From Micrasema longulum (Eukaryota > Arthropoda > Insecta > Trichoptera > Brachycentridae): a DNA stretch of 64,000 nucleotides. Below the pieces are notes generated by a model that searched no databases, was not told the origin of the DNA, and saw only the letters and a program-made list of their open reading frames with translations. The translations under genes and the position numbers were made by a program. This document shows, one piece after another, positions 54,555 through 63,860 of this stretch (positions are counted from its first letter, which is position 1; every line of letters begins with the position of its first letter). The stretch lies in NCBI GenBank assembly GCA_022494885.1, contig JAGVSM010002822.1:496001-560000 (forward strand), in the 5' to 3' direction.

Positions 54555-54658
54555 GTATTACGCGGGGGAAATGCGGCGCGGCGCGGGCGACGGAGATCTG
54601 CCCGTCGCTCAGTTCTACCTCGGACAGCGAGAGAATGCGCCACAGGCTCCGTCAAAAA
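54555..54658. promoter_or_regulatory. CpG-rich island, possible promoter core
   Basis: 'attacgcgggggaaatgcgg', 'cgcggcgcgggcgacggaga', 'tctgcccgtcgctcagttct' and 'ctcggacagcgagagaatgc' form the most CpG-dense 100 bases in the window. An Inr-like 'tcagttc' sits at about 54609. The inverted words 'gcgacgg' and 'ccgtcgc' flank 'agatctg'. No downstream exon is recognised, so a promoter role is only an inference. Confidence 0.3.
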
Positions 54659-55246
54659 GTTTAAAAAAATAAAAAGCACGTGTATACTTCTCAAAATAAT
54701 GAAATTGATCTAATATTAATGTTGTGACAGCGATACATAAACAAATATAAGACCGTATTTAATTACGAGTTTTTGGTAAAAGCTGTGTAAGTGAACATTT
54801 TAGGGGAAGATACCAAATGAAGTACAGAGTAAAACTATGTAACTAGGCAGATACTCATGAAACATTTCAATGAATCTCATTGAATAAGCCTGTATCAGTG
54901 ACTTACAGTATTGATGACAGGTTACGTAGCAAAGTGTGTATGTGTGATAAAACAAAAAGTTGTAATCTCAGAAAGAACATATGTTATCTATATGTTATCT
55001 TATAAAATAACTTAACTAAAAGCGTTATGCCAAATTTCACAGCTTTACTTCGTAAGAACAGCGAAATATCACGAGTTGATTTTTTAAAAATCTTTAAAAC
55101 GCTCTCATGTAAAATTTACTTCAGTTACACAGTTGTACGTAGGATGTCACGATTTATATTATTAATATTTAAAGCATTAACTTTGTGGTCAAATATTTTA
55201 ATAAATGTTATTAAATATTTGTATATAACCACTTACCGACTTTTCT

Positions 55247-55290
55247 ATGTCTGCCGGTTTCGAGACGTACCCGTCTCCTCGTCAGGACAC
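55247..55290 (-). ncRNA. Hammerhead-ribozyme-like motif, left arm
   Basis: Minus strand: gtgtc (stem I), ctgacga (canonical core), one extra g, gagacg-ggta-cgtctc (stem II), gaaa (core), ccgg (stem III), c, a, gacat (stem I return). The base expected to be T after ccgg is c in this arm, so the A15.1-U16.1 pair would be lost. Core otherwise intact. Confidence 0.55.
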
Positions 55291-55410
55291 CAATCAAACC
55301 AACATGCAAACCAACATGCAAACAAAAATATCAAACCTGCTTTTTATACAAATTACAATATTAGTTTATTATTGCTTAATAATAAAGATAAAAATAATTA
55401 ATTAAATAAT

Positions 55411-55730
55411 TCAGGTGTTTACCAATTAAAATGCAATTCTTGTCTTTCAGTTTACGTTGGAAGAACATCAAGAAATTTGGTATTCGTGTTAAAGAACATA
55501 TGAGGTGTCTTCACAATAATAATTTCTCTGAATTCGCAAATCGCCTAATCAATTTAAATCATGACTTCAATAAAAATACAGGAGTTAAAATCTTACATTC
55601 AAATAACAAAGGGTTAAAAGTAAATAATATGGAAATGTTTCACATTAGGAAAGCTTTAAAATTTAATGTTCCTTTTATAAATAATCAAACAAACTTCCAA
55701 TATAGTCCTTTATACGATGTTCCACTGTAA
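55411..55730 (+). pseudogene. GIY-YIG endonuclease end of a Penelope-like ORF
   Basis: In one frame from 55411: SGVYQLKCNSCLSVYVGRTS and RN; after a one-base deletion near 55476 the second frame continues FGIRVKEHMRCLHNNNFSEF, ANRLINLNHDFNKN, then MEMFHIRKALKFNVPFINNQ to the stop at 55728. GVY...YVG is the GIY...YIG signature, CNSC fits the Cys pair found between the two motifs in Penelope-like elements, and R.KEH is the following conserved block. The domain nicks target DNA in active relatives. Here the frameshift and lack of RT make it inactive. The open frame beginning at 55431 starts out of phase, so its first residues are not real. Confidence 0.85.
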
Positions 55731-55948
55731 TGGTCACCCTATTAAACGTATTAAGCTTACCTCCTCCCTCCATCCCCTCTACTTTTTTCATTAATTCTCA
55801 AACAAAATAATATTTTCATAATTTAATTACTGCATGTTTGTCCTAATCAGTGCATGTGCTTATAAAAATGCATATCGTGTTGGTTTTATATTTTTGTGCA
55901 ACAACTATGGTGAAGGCGTATAGTGGGTTTTGCAAGTTGGTTTGATTA

Positions 55949-55992
55949 GTGTCCTGACGAAGAGACGGGTACGTCTCGAAACCGGTAGACAT
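55949..55992 (+). ncRNA. Hammerhead-ribozyme-like motif, right arm
   Basis: Plus strand: gtgtc (55949-55953), ctgacga (54-60), extra a (61), gagacg-ggta-cgtctc (62-77), gaaa (78-81), ccgg (82-85), t (86), a at the cleavage position (87), gacat (88-92). All invariant positions of the hammerhead core are present. The two deviations are the single extra base before stem II and a loopless palindromic stem III (accggt), which would favour dimer folding as described for retroelement hammerheads. Confidence 0.65.
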
Positions 55993-56039
55993 AGAAAAGT
56001 CGGTAAGTGGTTATATACAAATATTTAATAATATTGTCA

Positions 56040-56560
56040 ACTTGTAAATTACATTTTAAAAATTGTTTCTATAATATTATTAGGAACTCATTAATAAGTT
56101 TTAAAACTTCACAAGAACTGTATTTTAATCAATTGTGAAATTTCACAGAGGAAGTCTAGAAACTCTTATTAAATATTACTTAAACGCTAAATATTTAGAT
56201 TTCAGAGGCCAAAATAATTAATGCAAAATATTACCCGGTTGTCGACTTGGCATACAAATGAAATAAGTTTATACGCGAATGAACAAATTTATATGTCGAC
56301 ATTACTCTATCGTTAGGAATCCTTATATGAAAATTTCTCACGCGCGAACAGTTCACTTGAATTTTACCATTTTCCATCGTGGAATACTTTGGAATACAAC
56401 GCAGAGAGCAAAATATCATTTTTAGTTCAGTGACCTTAAAAAGGAAACCTTTCTTCAAACAGTATTTTTAATTAAACAACTAAATTATTTGAAAATATTT
56501 TGACAATGTGCTAATTTAGGTAGGTATTTTTAGATTTCATTCGCGGAAAAAAATAATTAT
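56040..56560. other. Nothing recognised
   Basis: AT-rich. The 75-residue minus frame 56231-56458 has no family signal. Confidence 0.4.
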
Positions 56561-56564
56561 ATAA

Positions 56565-56735
56565 TCGGGTTGTGATTCCGTGGTTAGTGTTGCGGACTCA
56601 CGGATCAGAGGTCAAAGGTTTTAACCCAACTCCACCCTAACTTGATTTCCGTTTTTCTAATAGTCAGCTATTTACAATTCGTTGAAAATGGCCTCGGAGT
56701 TGAAATATTTGGGTACGCAAATGTGTCTTTTTTAT
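56565..56735 (+). repeat. SINE-B
   Basis: 'gggttgtgattccgtggtta', 'gtgttgcggactcacggatc', 'tctaatagtcagctatttac' and 'ttgaaatatttgggtacgca'. The B box is damaged ('ggttttaaccc'). Confidence 0.85.
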
Positions 56736-56739
56736 GAAA

Positions 56740-57878
56740 AAAAGAGATGAAAGAGAATTTAAGCATTCCCTTCAATTCAAAACTTTATTTGTTCTCATAT
56801 AACAGCTAAAAATAATTGAAGTTTTTTTCGTTATTTATTTACTGATTAAAGGTCAAATAAATAAATTGCTAAATGATGAAAAATCACACACAACATTGAA
56901 CATTTTCAGATAAAAGAATATTTACGGTTCCTTTTTTTAATCGATTATTCGTTATTTGTTTGTTTTATTTTTAACTATTAATTAATTTATTTAAATCACA
57001 AAAGACTATTGGAGGGATACTATAGAAAAGATATTTGAAAATTTAAAAACTATTTATTAAAAATAAAGTCTGATTCAGATGATGATGATATTTTATGCAC
57101 TGTTGTTACTTTATTACTGTAGTATTTTTCATTTTAATTAACAAAAAATTATGTTGTAATTACTTTTATATCTATCTTACTCTTTAGAATAAAAAAATAT
57201 GTCGTGAAAATATTATTGAAAAAATATACACACACGCAAGCAATGCCTTAGTGGGATTTATTTTTTTGTGTAAAAAAAGCGTGTTTTGTATCTGTAACAT
57301 TTATTGTAAAAAGCAAAATAAAATATGGAAACAAATATTTTTCTGAAATTACAAAAATTATGTTTTTCGTTTTAACTCAAAACACCGGCCTTAAGCCCCG
57401 TGAAGTTAAAACTTGTGTTTTGATAAATGTAAATAAATAATTGATTTATTTAGTATATTTGAAAACAAACAATTTATATCAAAGAAAATTGGCAAAATAA
57501 CATAGCTAGATTTGTATGTGAACGCTCACGGAATACTGTCTTAAGTTAGGTGCGGTGAAATATTAGTTAGATTATAGCAAAGTTATAGCCCGTATGTCGG
57601 AACAAACACGTTTGTGGATGCTCGCTTTATCACGGTTCCACTTAATGCACCCTAAATTAGTTCATTAAGCCAGTGCGAACATTATCGTGGATACGACTGT
57701 AATCGAATTACAAGCTCTTCCACTATCTCTCCTAACAAGTTCACAAGTATGAACCTGAATATTCCCATACTTACGTGTTCCCAAAACCGTGCATGTAAAG
57801 ACAATGCGCGGTGTGCACAAAGCCGTATATTAATTATAGGGAAAACGCATAAAAGGTTCATAGAAAGAAGTGTATAAT
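56740..57878. other. Nothing assigned
   Basis: A balanced patch at 57520-57830 ('gtgaacgctcacggaatact', 'acacgtttgtggatgctcgc', 'ttcccaaaaccgtgcatgta') has no partner, no domain and only an unsupported minus frame (57682-57930). Confidence 0.4.
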
Positions 57879-57882
57879 AGAT

Positions 57883-58090
57883 TTGCATGTTTTGTATAAA
57901 GAATGCTATCAAAATGTTCTCACTGTTCAATTATTTAAAAAAATTAAGGTTTTAGATATAAAATTGTTATATAAAAAGAATTGTTTGCTTCAAATACATA
58001 AAGACAAAATAAATAGTACTGTTTCTAAGTCACAAAACGTGCGTACGCGACCTAGAACAGGTGGTAATATCTTTATTCCCAAATAAAAAA
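57883..58090 (+). pseudogene. Probable LINE ORF C-terminal fragment
   Basis: A 67-residue frame: LYKECYQNVLTVQLFKKIKV, LDIKLLYKKNCLLQIHKDKI, then QNVRTRPRTGGNIFIPK. The order (L.IK.LY ... H ... TR.R.GGN..IPK) fits the segment before the last block of CR1/Jockey-like ORF2 proteins. It ends at a stop soon after. Confidence 0.45.
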
Positions 58091-58091
58091 C

Positions 58092-59580
58092 AACCACAGC
58101 GCAACATTATTATACTTATAGAGGAATATTTTTATTTAATGAAATGAACAAATAATAAAAAGTACAGTCAGGAATACAATATATTTAAGAAAAAAGTGAA
58201 AAGTTACATTTATAATTCTTCTTTAGGTAACACTGATTAAAAACACCGTTAATAATATTTTTTTGTAATTTATATATGTTGTATTATATGTATGAAAAAA
58301 AAAAAAAAAAAATTGAAAATATATTGAAGTAAAGGGATTTTTCGTTGCCAAAAAAAAGTCTTACAATATGTTTTTTTTTTAATATTAACATATAATATTC
58401 AAACATTTTAAACTTCACGTTCTACCTTTGATTAGGTAGGATGCTCGTGTTTATAGAGAAAGTACATTTTTTAATTTATGCTACAGTTATTTTTTTGTTA
58501 TATTTATTTTTTTATTTTTTTATTAATTTAATTAAAACAACAAACATTACGAAAAATAAATACAATATTTAAAAATAAATAAAAATTAAATGCCTTTTTA
58601 TGTGGCATTTAAGTGGCATAAAATTGATAAATTTAGTCTACGGTAAGCTGGGTGGAGATGTAAAAATTGTGAAAAAAAAATTTTTTAATAATTAAATTTG
58701 TTCACGTCGTGTAACTCGAAAATACTTTTAGGTAAAAAAAATACAAATAACTTTATAAAAATTGCCTTTAACAGAATAGAAAGTCCAAATCTGAGAAGAA
58801 AAAAAAATGTCTTACAACGCTATACGTTATTCATTCTTAAGTTTACGAATTTAAAGTTTATTCTTAGATAGCACCCAACATTGCACTTAAAAGAAATAAA
58901 CCAGAAATAAACTTTTAATGGCTCCCCTGCACACTTAGCTAATAGTGAGAAGTGAGGTCTACCCGTTTACCTAAATGCCACTTATTTAGGGCTTCTTTGT
59001 GCCCCACTTAGGTATAGTAAAATATTAAAATAATAATTCAATTAAATTAAAACGCACGAAAGCAAAAAGTAATTTGCTAACTAGGTATTCGAAAAATTTA
59101 TCGCCAACGGATTATGGATAAGGCTCTAGCATTTTCTTTGTAATTGTTTAGAGTGAGAAAATATAAATCGATTTCAGAAAAATACGAATTATTTTAACTT
59201 GGATCTTGGGTAAAAATGGATACTTATTATTATTTATGCTTTATATACCGATATAAAACAATTGTGGCAGCCAAGTAGTACTTGAGGGATAAGAATTTAA
59301 ATTTTTTCTAGAAATATGTATATTAAGGTGGTTTGATTTCTTATTTTTTGGAAATTCAAAACGGCCCTATTACGAAAAGAAGTTCTATGTTCTACAAAAG
59401 AATGGAAAAATAAACAAAATAATATAAATTTTACGATAATATTTGCCGCGAGGCTTTTTAAGTTAAGGTTTTTTAGCATTTTCATGGTAGTATAAAAAAA
59501 ATATTCGGTAAGTTAATTAAAAAAAATATTTATTTAGTATTTACCTACTACAAAGATGAGGAAAAATAGACATTAAAAAA
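58092..59580. other. Nothing recognised
   Basis: Low-complexity A/T, including an A-run at 58290-58310. A mild patch at 58910-59010 ('ctcccctgcacacttagcta') is unassigned. Confidence 0.45.
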
Positions 59581-59597
59581 TAAATATGTATTATAAA

Positions 59598-59945
59598 ATT
59601 TGGACAAACTCAAAATATTGTTGGTAAATTCACCTGGTCCATAAAGAAGTATAGAAATTGAAAAAAAAATAATTTTCAGGCGTTGCCTAGTATGTAGGTG
59701 AAATAATTCAATCACACAAATCTCATCCGCATAAATAAAGGTTTCAGCTCCTTAACTTCACAAACATCAACAGATGAAAGAATCGAAGGAATATAGATGT
59801 TCAAATATGGGCAGAATGGTGAATGTTACACAGTGTGTAAAGTGGCCACTTAAACCAGCCAATGACAGGTCATAAGCCCTGTAGATGCCTAGACTTCTAT
59901 ATTACCTTTTCTAAAATGTTCTTCATCTCTGTTGTAATATGTTAA
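59598..59945 (-). repeat. Rep-A reverse half with inner part
   Basis: An outer-end scrap ('tttggacaaactcaaaatat'), then 'caggcgttgcctagtatgta', 'ggtttcagctccttaacttc', 'ggaatatagatgttcaaata', 'gttacacagtgtgtaaagtg', 'aaaccagccaatgacaggtc' and 'tgttcttcatctctgttgta'. It is a good reference for the complete reverse half. Confidence 0.85.
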
Positions 59946-59949
59946 AATA

Positions 59950-60270
59950 TCTATAGATACATAATAAAAGTTAGGATGGAGTGAGTGTTTTACGATTCTT
60001 AAGTTTATATAAGAATACTATAATATTTTCATTGCTTTTTATTTTTAAAGGTAATTTATCAAAACGTTAATTTGGTCTAGAAGAAATTATAATTTCGTGT
60101 TGCACCAGTAATGTACATATGCACTCTTGAATCGAAAAGAAATATTGTTTTTCGGAAATTCCTTATCGAGAAATAATTTAGTAATGAATATTATCCTATT
60201 TGATAATTTAAACAGTGTCTACTAAAACCAATACATATGGAGTAATAAGTCAAATGATTGTCAAGTAGTA
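59950..60270. other. Nothing recognised
   Basis: AT-rich, no partner. Confidence 0.4.
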
Positions 60271-60274
60271 TTTT

Positions 60275-60545
60275 GTGTCGGCCTCGTGGTGTAATGGTCA
60301 TCGCGTTTGCCTACAATGCGAGAGGTCTCTGGTTCGATTTCTGGAGTAATTGATATGAAATATTTATTTCAAAAAGTGTTTTTTCACACAAGAATGTTTC
60401 ATAGTCCCTGGACTGGTACCTGAAGCGTAAGACTGATCATCTTACCTTTATGTGTCAAAAAATGACCAAGATACGCTGTGATTAGTGGAAAAATGCAGTG
60501 CCCTATGCACCATTAGGTGCGGAAAAGAAATTATGATGACGATGA
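60275..60545 (+). repeat. SINE-C, full head and body
   Basis: 'tcggcctcgtggtgtaatgg' (A-box region), 'gcgtttgcctacaatgcgag', 'ctctggttcgatttctggag' (B box), 'ccctggactggtacctgaag', 'gtgccctatgcaccattagg' and a 'gatgacgatgag' tail. Confidence 0.92.
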
Positions 60546-60624
60546 GTATTTTGTGTTTTTGTAAGTATGGAGTGTGGGGTGAGGGGGGTTGAAATTCTAA
60601 AAATATTTCATTATAAAAATAAAT

Positions 60625-60800
60625 TGAATCGGGTTGTTGTCCCGTGGCCAGTGTCTCGGACTCATGGCTCAAAGGTCCGTGGTTCGAGTTCCCATTCTAC
60701 CCTAACTTGATAACCATTTCCTAATAGTAAGCTATTTACAACTCGTTGAAAATGGCCCTCAAAGTTAAACATTTGTATGAATCATAAGAACGTAAATATT
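60625..60800 (+). repeat. SINE-B
   Basis: 'atcgggttgttgtcccgtgg', 'ccagtgtctcggactcatgg', 'gtccgtggttcgagttccca' and 'taagctatttacaactcgtt'. Confidence 0.9.
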
Positions 60801-60864
60801 TTTAATCGTTTTCTATTAACAAAAATGTCAGCTTTTAAAAAGAACTAACACTGCGACTAGGAAA

Positions 60865-61376
60865 AGCAAGCGCCACATTCAATATGTCTGGAAATCGGGT
60901 ATTTACTCAGTAAAAACTAAATGCCGCCTATATAACGCCTGTATAACACATATTCTCCTCTACGGATGCGAATCGTGGCATCTCACTAGGGCCTAAAGCA
61001 GAACGATTCTGAGAATTTTGAGAAAAGGTGTCTCAGAAGAATATTGGGTGTGCTGTGGTTTGACTTTGCGAGGAATTAAGTAATAAGAGAACGGACGCAG
61101 CAAACTCCGGTGACAACTGTCATCAAGTGGAGGCAATACGGTTGGCTTGGTTATGTGCAGCGGATGCTAACTGAGAGCCTTAACCACGCTTGCCTACTTT
61201 ACTAGGCATCAGGTTCACGACGTCCTGGACGTCCACTGCTGACCAGGGCAATTCGTGTCAGAACACCGGGACACGAACCTGACTTGAGATGATGCATAGG
61301 AGCTGGCAGCTGACAGAGATGCTTGGAGGATCTCTGTGGACACCTTACGCAACAACTAGGTAGCGGACATGGAATA
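60865..61376 (+). pseudogene. LINE RT-to-C-terminus fragment (family of 3748)
   Basis: With frame changes: GKASATFNM, then LYGCESWH-like text ('ctctacggatgcgaatcgtg'), then VSQKNIG, GWLGYVQRMLTESLNHACLL, SGSRRPGRPLLT, and a final block equivalent to MAADRDAWR ('gctgacagagatgcttggag'). It extends further upstream than 3748-4135. Stops and frameshifts throughout. Confidence 0.75.
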
Positions 61377-61429
61377 ATAAAATAAAATAATAATAATATT
61401 AGGAATTCAATCGTTCAATATTTTTTGCG

Positions 61430-61545
61430 CAATTACATTATATTGTTTTTTACCAAAGGCGGATGATACAAATGGGACAGTACAGATAATTTGTGTTGCT
61501 GAACGAATGTTTATATTTTGTTGGGTTTATATTTGGTTGAGATTA
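61430..61545 (-). pseudogene. Fragment of the CR1-like LINE (family of 49100)
   Basis: 'gcgcaattacattatattgt', 'tttttaccaaaggcggatga' and 'cgaatgtttatattttgttg' match 52240-52340. The coding sense is the minus strand (NINIRSATQIICTVPFVSSA). Confidence 0.75.
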
Positions 61546-61679
61546 TGATTGTTCTATGTTTAATAAAGCATAAGTACATTATCTTTGATGTTAAAAAAGT
61601 AAAACTGAATGTAAAAAATGTGACACATCAATTTTAAAAGAACAAATCATGTAAAAAATATATAATTAAAACAAAAAAC

Positions 61680-61812
61680 CGGTCGGCAGTCCGTGTCAGA
61701 ACAACGAGACGCGAACCTGACTTGAAAAAATGCTTAGGAGCTGGCAGCCGACAGATATGCTTGGAAGATCTTTGTGTACACCATACGCTCCAACTAGGGA
61801 GCAGATATAAAA
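61680..61812 (+). pseudogene. Third scrap of the 3748-type LINE end
   Basis: 'cggcagtccgtgtcagaaca', 'cgaacctgacttgaaaaaat' and 'gctggcagccgacagatatg' match 61245-61330 and 3985-4060. Confidence 0.7.
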
Positions 61813-61814
61813 TA

Positions 61815-62190
61815 AAAAATCTCTAGCAAATCCGTTACTGTGAAATGGATGGTTATTTTGAACACTGTTTTTTTTTTTGTTTGGCGCAATATGTAAATAA
61901 AAAGGTTTAACTTTGAATTAGATTTGAGTTATGTGATGGTCTGCGTCGATAAAAGTGCCGAATTTCTTTTTATAAAAATACATCTCGACATCATTCATAA
62001 CTTAGCACCTCTTAAGTGTTCCTTTCCCAAATATCTTTTTATGACCTTCTATTGAATTCAAATTCTACCCAGATCTCGAAATGCAATACTGGCGTAAGTC
62101 AAATTTAATGTTGCAAAATATTAGCTTAAAATATTTTTTTCCGAGAGTAAGATTTTTTTCTCTGTCCACGTGGATGCAAAACATAGTTTT
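61815..62190. other. Nothing recognised
   Basis: AT-rich, no shared repeat. Confidence 0.4.
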
Positions 62191-62194
62191 GTTT

Positions 62195-62362
62195 GTCAAT
62201 TAGAACCAGAACCAGGGTTCTGGGATGAGTGTTTTAATTCGATGGCTGCTCTTACGTTAAAATCCTGAATCAGGACATCGAGCGAAGATAAATCCGCGTT
62301 GTTGTGTAGTGATTGGCACGTTCGGCTACCATTATTTAGATCCGTTGCCAACCTCCATTGAG
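62195..62362 (+). repeat. SINE-C 5' extension and head
   Basis: 'accagggttctgggatgagt', 'aattcgatggctgctcttac', 'cgaagataaatccgcgttgt' and 'gtgattggcacgttcggcta' run from the 5' extension into the tRNA-like head. The body is absent. The minus-strand frame here is a shadow. Confidence 0.75.
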
Positions 62363-62424
62363 CAAAATTCTGGAAATTCATTCACCTAAATATCGCAGGG
62401 CGTACTTTCATTAGAAGATGTATG

Positions 62425-62945
62425 AATAATATAATGTAATTTCTCCAAAAATATTTAATGATTTATTGCCAAATATAAAAGACTCAAAATGTAAAAAACT
62501 GCACATATAAATAATGTAGCGAGAGTTGATTAATAAACTTATTACTTTATATAATTGGTACACATATTATTTTCATTTTTATGTATTTCATTACTTTATA
62601 TTTGTTTTTTATTAAATACTATACTATATTCTTTATGTTTAATTCACAGGTATTTTTGGCACATACATAAACTTTATATTTGTAAAATAACGATATAATT
62701 TCTTAAATTTGATTAGCTAGGCATTTATAATTAAGTAGGTTTAGTTTTTTTTATTATTGATTAGTATAAAATTACTTATGCTTTATAAGATAAAAAATCT
62801 CCATCTTCGAACAAGCTGAGCCATATTAGATGGAGACTATCGTATACAGAGAACACTCCGTTATAATTTTCTATTCACTAGTTTTATGAAGATTCCCTGT
62901 CGCGAAATATGTATGCTTATTTTTGCAATAAATTTATAAATATAT
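62425..62945 (+). pseudogene. 3' end of the CR1-like LINE (family of 49100)
   Basis: It begins with KIFNDLLPNIKDSKC, the last residues of the ORF, then the long AT-rich 3' UTR ('tggtacacatattattttca', 'gattagctaggcatttataa'), a conserved hairpin at 62798-62836, and sequence shared with 51405-51530 ('gagaacactccgttataatt'). Confidence 0.75.
62798..62836 (+). other. Conserved hairpin in LINE 3' region
   Basis: 'tctccatct' pairs with 'agatggaga' over 9 bases around a 21-base loop containing 'aagctgagcc'. The inverted copy near 51510-51550 keeps most of the stem and the 'ggctgagcc' loop word, so the structure predates both insertions. Confidence 0.6.
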
Positions 62946-63044
62946 AAGTAAATGTTAACTTGGGAGTTAAATTTTTAAAATGACCTTCCACTAGAACTTT
63001 AAAACCGAAACAGTAAATAAAGTAACTAAAAAAATGAATAATAT

Positions 63045-63110
63045 GTGATCTTTATTTTATTTTTATTTATTTTACGGAAACAAACAGACGACAATGATAT
63101 AATAACATAA
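63045..63110 (-). repeat. Possible LINE 3' tail
   Basis: 'tttattttatttttatttat' followed by 'tttacggaaacaaacagacg' resembles the T/A tail plus 'acggacaaactcc' start of the 16028-16800 copy on the same strand. Confidence 0.3.
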
Positions 63111-63404
63111 AAAAAGATACGGTTTAAAGACAGACTAGCGAAGTTTCTAAATTAAAATCATACATTTTAAATTGTGGTACAACAAAAGGGTGTTTTTATC
63201 TGTATTTGTATGAGAGTAAGTGTAAAGGTGTATTTGAGTGGGATTAAGTGTTCAGGTATATGTAAATGTGAGTTTCATTATCATTAAATAGCAAGTGAGA
63301 TCGTATCACAGACAGAAAGAATGAGTCATAATTTATTTTTAAATAAATTGAGGGGCGTGTTAAATATATCAATATATGAAAAAAAGCATTAAATTAGAGC
63401 AAGA

Positions 63405-63545
63405 ACGATAGAGGAAAGAGTGTTGTGCATTGTTAGTGCTACAGATTGGCAGATGAAATAAATACGTATTTTTGTCACGCGATAGGGCATTCTATCCTAT
63501 CCGCCTACCTTTACGGGTAAACGGCGTTGTGGTTTATGAAACGTT
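63405..63545 (+). pseudogene. Last part of the 29660-type LINE
   Basis: 'ttctatcctatccgcctacc' and 'gggtaaacggcgttgtggtt' correspond to 'ttctatcctctctgcctacc' and 'ggggaaatggcgttatggtt' at 29990-30030. Upstream text is very diverged. Confidence 0.6.
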
Positions 63546-63649
63546 GAGCGGGGGTGGAATAGCAGCTGTAGAAGCGTCAAAAAACAGTCAAAATAAAAAT
63601 TGTTGTATATTTTTATTTTTTATATTGACTTACGGGTGTTCGTATTAAA

Positions 63650-63780
63650 AATATCATCATCCTCCTCTTATCCTATGGTGCATAGGGTACTGAATTGAAA
63701 CATCTAAGTGTATCTCGACAATCTGTATCATGAAAGTCATCAGTATTTCTCTCTATGTGCCGGTCCATATAGTCTGGTAT
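63650..63780 (-). repeat. SINE-C 3' part, minus strand, diverged
   Basis: 'atcctatggtgcatagggta', 'aagtgtatctcgacaatctg' and 'tctatgtgccggtccatata' follow the reversed body order. Confidence 0.6.
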
Positions 63781-63785
63781 TAACT

Positions 63786-63860
63786 ACGGCGCCGTAGCGC
63801 AGTTGGTTAAACGGTCAACTGTCAAAATATCGTTTTGGGTTCAATTCCCTCCAGTTGCAA
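63786..63860 (+). repeat. tRNA-like head of another SINE or tRNA relic
   Basis: 'ggcgccgtagcgcagttggt' (A-box-like) and 'tttgggttcaattccctcca' (B-box-like) at the spacing of a tRNA. The acceptor ends do not pair, so it is not a functional tRNA. A partial match lies at 7185-7245. Confidence 0.5.

Larger units (their letters stand above)
55165..56035 (+). mobile_element. Penelope-like element, 5'-truncated, inverted pLTRs
   Basis: Inverted arms of about 105 bases (55206-55310 and 55930-56032) enclose the end of a Penelope-like ORF with a GIY-YIG endonuclease. The arms share 'ataaccacttaccgactttt', 'ctatgtct.ccggtttcgag' and 'acgtacccgtctc'. Outside the left arm is 'aaagcattaactttgtggtc', the family flank also seen at 49592. 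A 14-base word 'caaaccaacatg' is duplicated at 55295-55320. The RT domain is absent. The arms are very similar, suggesting a relatively recent insertion. Confidence 0.85.
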
